From: Fasciolopsis buskii
Taxonomy: Eukaryota > Platyhelminthes > Trematoda > Plagiorchiida > Fasciolidae
DNA: 64,000 nt
Assembly: GCA_008360955.1 (NCBI GenBank)
Contig: LUCM01004058.1
Coordinates: 1-64,000, forward strand
Reading direction: 5' to 3'
The notes below the pieces were generated by a model. The model saw nothing but the letters and a program-made list of their open reading frames with translations, was not told where the DNA came from and made no database searches. Both the position numbers and the translations under genes were made by a program. This document shows positions 62,690 to 64,000 of this stretch, piece after piece. Positions within the stretch are counted from its first letter, which is position 1; the number at the start of each line of letters is the position of its first letter.

Positions 62690-63480
62690 CATGTTATTTT
62701 TCAGGGAAAATAGCCTAGTAACCGTTTTACCGACGTTCCTTGAACATTCTCAATCTGGATTCTATCACATTGTCGCGCGTCAAAACACACGACAGAGCAG
62801 TAATCAAGAAAAGGCCTCACATTGGTTCTATACATTAGCAACTTACTTTCCAGAGCTCTGCAGTTTTTGTGATCTAACTCAACTCGTCTTCTCGCCTTTT
62901 CAACTTGATCCATGTTGCATTTTAAGAAAATAAACATGCTGGCTTATTGCCCGCCCTGATCACTGTCCGAATGCGAAGAAGGAATGAATTCTCGGCTAAT
63001 TCGAAAGATTCCAATAGGGGTGTGAAGTATTGATGCGAAAATATGCTGCTGTCATGATCTCAGAATGACATCGGCCAAGCTGTTCACCATGAATCAAACG
63101 ACTGTGGAGCATTTTTATATTGATATGGCGTTGGTGGGTTCAGCGCAAAAATGTATATTAATTTTTATATCACCTGTGACAGAGAGGGAATGCCATGTCC
63201 AATGAGGATAAGCAATTCGCTGATGTGAAGCGGAAACTGCAGTAAACTTCGTGGACTTCCTTGGATTACCCCAGTATCAGTCAGGCAAGACTTGGATAGA
63301 GCTGCATTTACACCTGATATTTGTTTTCTAGAAGTAAAATTAAGGAAACACCAAACCGTCAGGTCATTTGCCTTAACTTTTACTTTTTCTGAGAAACACG
63401 ACGAGCCGCGATTAGAGGCCTTCGCCACAACTAAGAAAATCACCTCCACTGACTTTTCGTTGCTCGGAGCCTTTATCACT
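62690..63480 (-). mobile_element. Decayed LINE reverse transcriptase (CR1/Jockey/L2-like)
   Basis: Minus-strand blocks in order. At 63479-63165: FLNFTSRKQISGVNAALSKS, then TDTGVIQGSPRSLLQFPLHI (SGVxQGSVLGPLLFxxYI block), then ISELLILIGHGIP and a damaged active-site position where YADD should be. At 62937-62701: QVEKARRRVELDHKNC, then LLMYRTNVRPFLDYCSVVCF, the very characteristic 'LYKxxVRPxLEYxxxVW' block, then RIQIENVQGTSVKRL. Frameshift between the halves. Different clade from the RTE-like copies elsewhere in the window. Dead copy; the 5' part may extend beyond 63480. Confidence 0.8.
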
Positions 63481-63606
63481 GAGTTTAAAAATCAGTCCTG
63501 CAGCTGGAAAGTGATTAACTTTCAAGGAAGTGAACCCGGCCATCATCAATACGGTCATTATCGAATAAGCAATTTGTTACTTCAATTTGTATCGTTTTTC
63601 CCCTAA

Positions 63607-64000
63607 TGAGTAAGACAACTGGTGTGTGATCGAAGGCCCTATGGTTAGATGGTTCCTGCTTTTAACAGTCTTTGTGAATTGGGGCGCTCACAGAAGTTTT
63701 CTAGTGAGGATGAAGAGCGCCAATAACTAAGGAGAGATTGACTAAATCGGAAAGCAGTGCTGGGATATCCTCACCCCACGTTCGAAAGGCGTCCGGAGGA
63801 GACCTTCCAGACCAACATGGAAAGACGGCCTTATTTTGTGCAGCAGTTTCTCAGTACCCCCTGGTTATAATAAGAAACTCCGACGATGCAGAAAGTATTG
63901 GAACAGTGTCCAGTAAGACCACATGTATGACCAACATGATGTGTGAAGTAGGTAGCGATTTGTTTCTTTTCAACAATTCCGCTGGTGATCCAGTCTTGTT
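63607..64000. other. Window end, no clear gene
   Basis: A GTccggaggagacc-type segment near 63795 recalls the C-terminal RGG region of RTE-like LINEs, but the frame is too broken to call. Confidence 0.25.

Noticed and set aside
1..64000. CRISPR arrays, prophage, operons or other bacterial systems
   Set aside because: No regularly spaced repeats, no dense ORFs or ribosome-binding sites. Spliced exons and eukaryotic retroelements dominate.

Overview
The window reads as AT-leaning, intron-rich, repeat-rich nuclear DNA of a metazoan. Small exons with canonical GT/AG borders are separated by introns from 41 nt to more than 11 kb, and the rest is mostly decayed retrotransposons (RTE-like and other LINEs, Ty3/Gypsy, Penelope-like) plus tRNA-derived SINE-like repeats. 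The repeat mix and the very short introns next to very long ones fit a flatworm, most likely a digenean fluke; that assignment is inference. No rRNA, CRISPR array, operon or bacterial-style gene was seen. All identifications were made by eye from translations, without a database search.

The main gene is a major-facilitator (MFS) transporter on the minus strand (42866 down to 14451). Ten coding exons assembled by hand close into one frame of 426 codons plus stop, with 12 predicted membrane segments and a clear MFS motif A in exon 7. One exon border and the exact start remain uncertain. Its introns hold most of the repeats in the left two thirds of the window, and the recognisable LINE and Penelope fragments inside them lie antisense to the gene.

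A second, compact gene on the plus strand (11292-12117, two exons, 64-nt intron, 253 aa, AATAAA at 12344) encodes a Pro-, Cys- and aromatic-rich soluble protein that I do not recognise. A third, weaker plus-strand gene model ends near 7362.

Layout: 1-300 RTE-like 3' remnant; 3500-4260 minus-strand LINE RT remnant; 5234-5276 (TTG)n; 6718-7362 candidate gene; 10531-10842 Penelope-like fragment bounded on both sides by TA tracts; 11292-12117 two-exon gene; 14451-42866 MFS gene with intronic repeats (Penelope-like 14930-15110, SINEs at about 20.1, 21.6, 31.9, 32.4 and 33.8 kb, an RTE-like element 25430-27380 with a tRNA-like insert, and LINE RT 40090-41430); 45560-47026 Gypsy remnant; 48119-48790 possible LINE endonuclease; 52079-54805 a large palindrome with arms of about 660 bp that appear identical over most of their length; 62690-63480 minus-strand LINE RT. 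The stretches 55-62.6 kb and several 1-3 kb gaps hold nothing I can identify.
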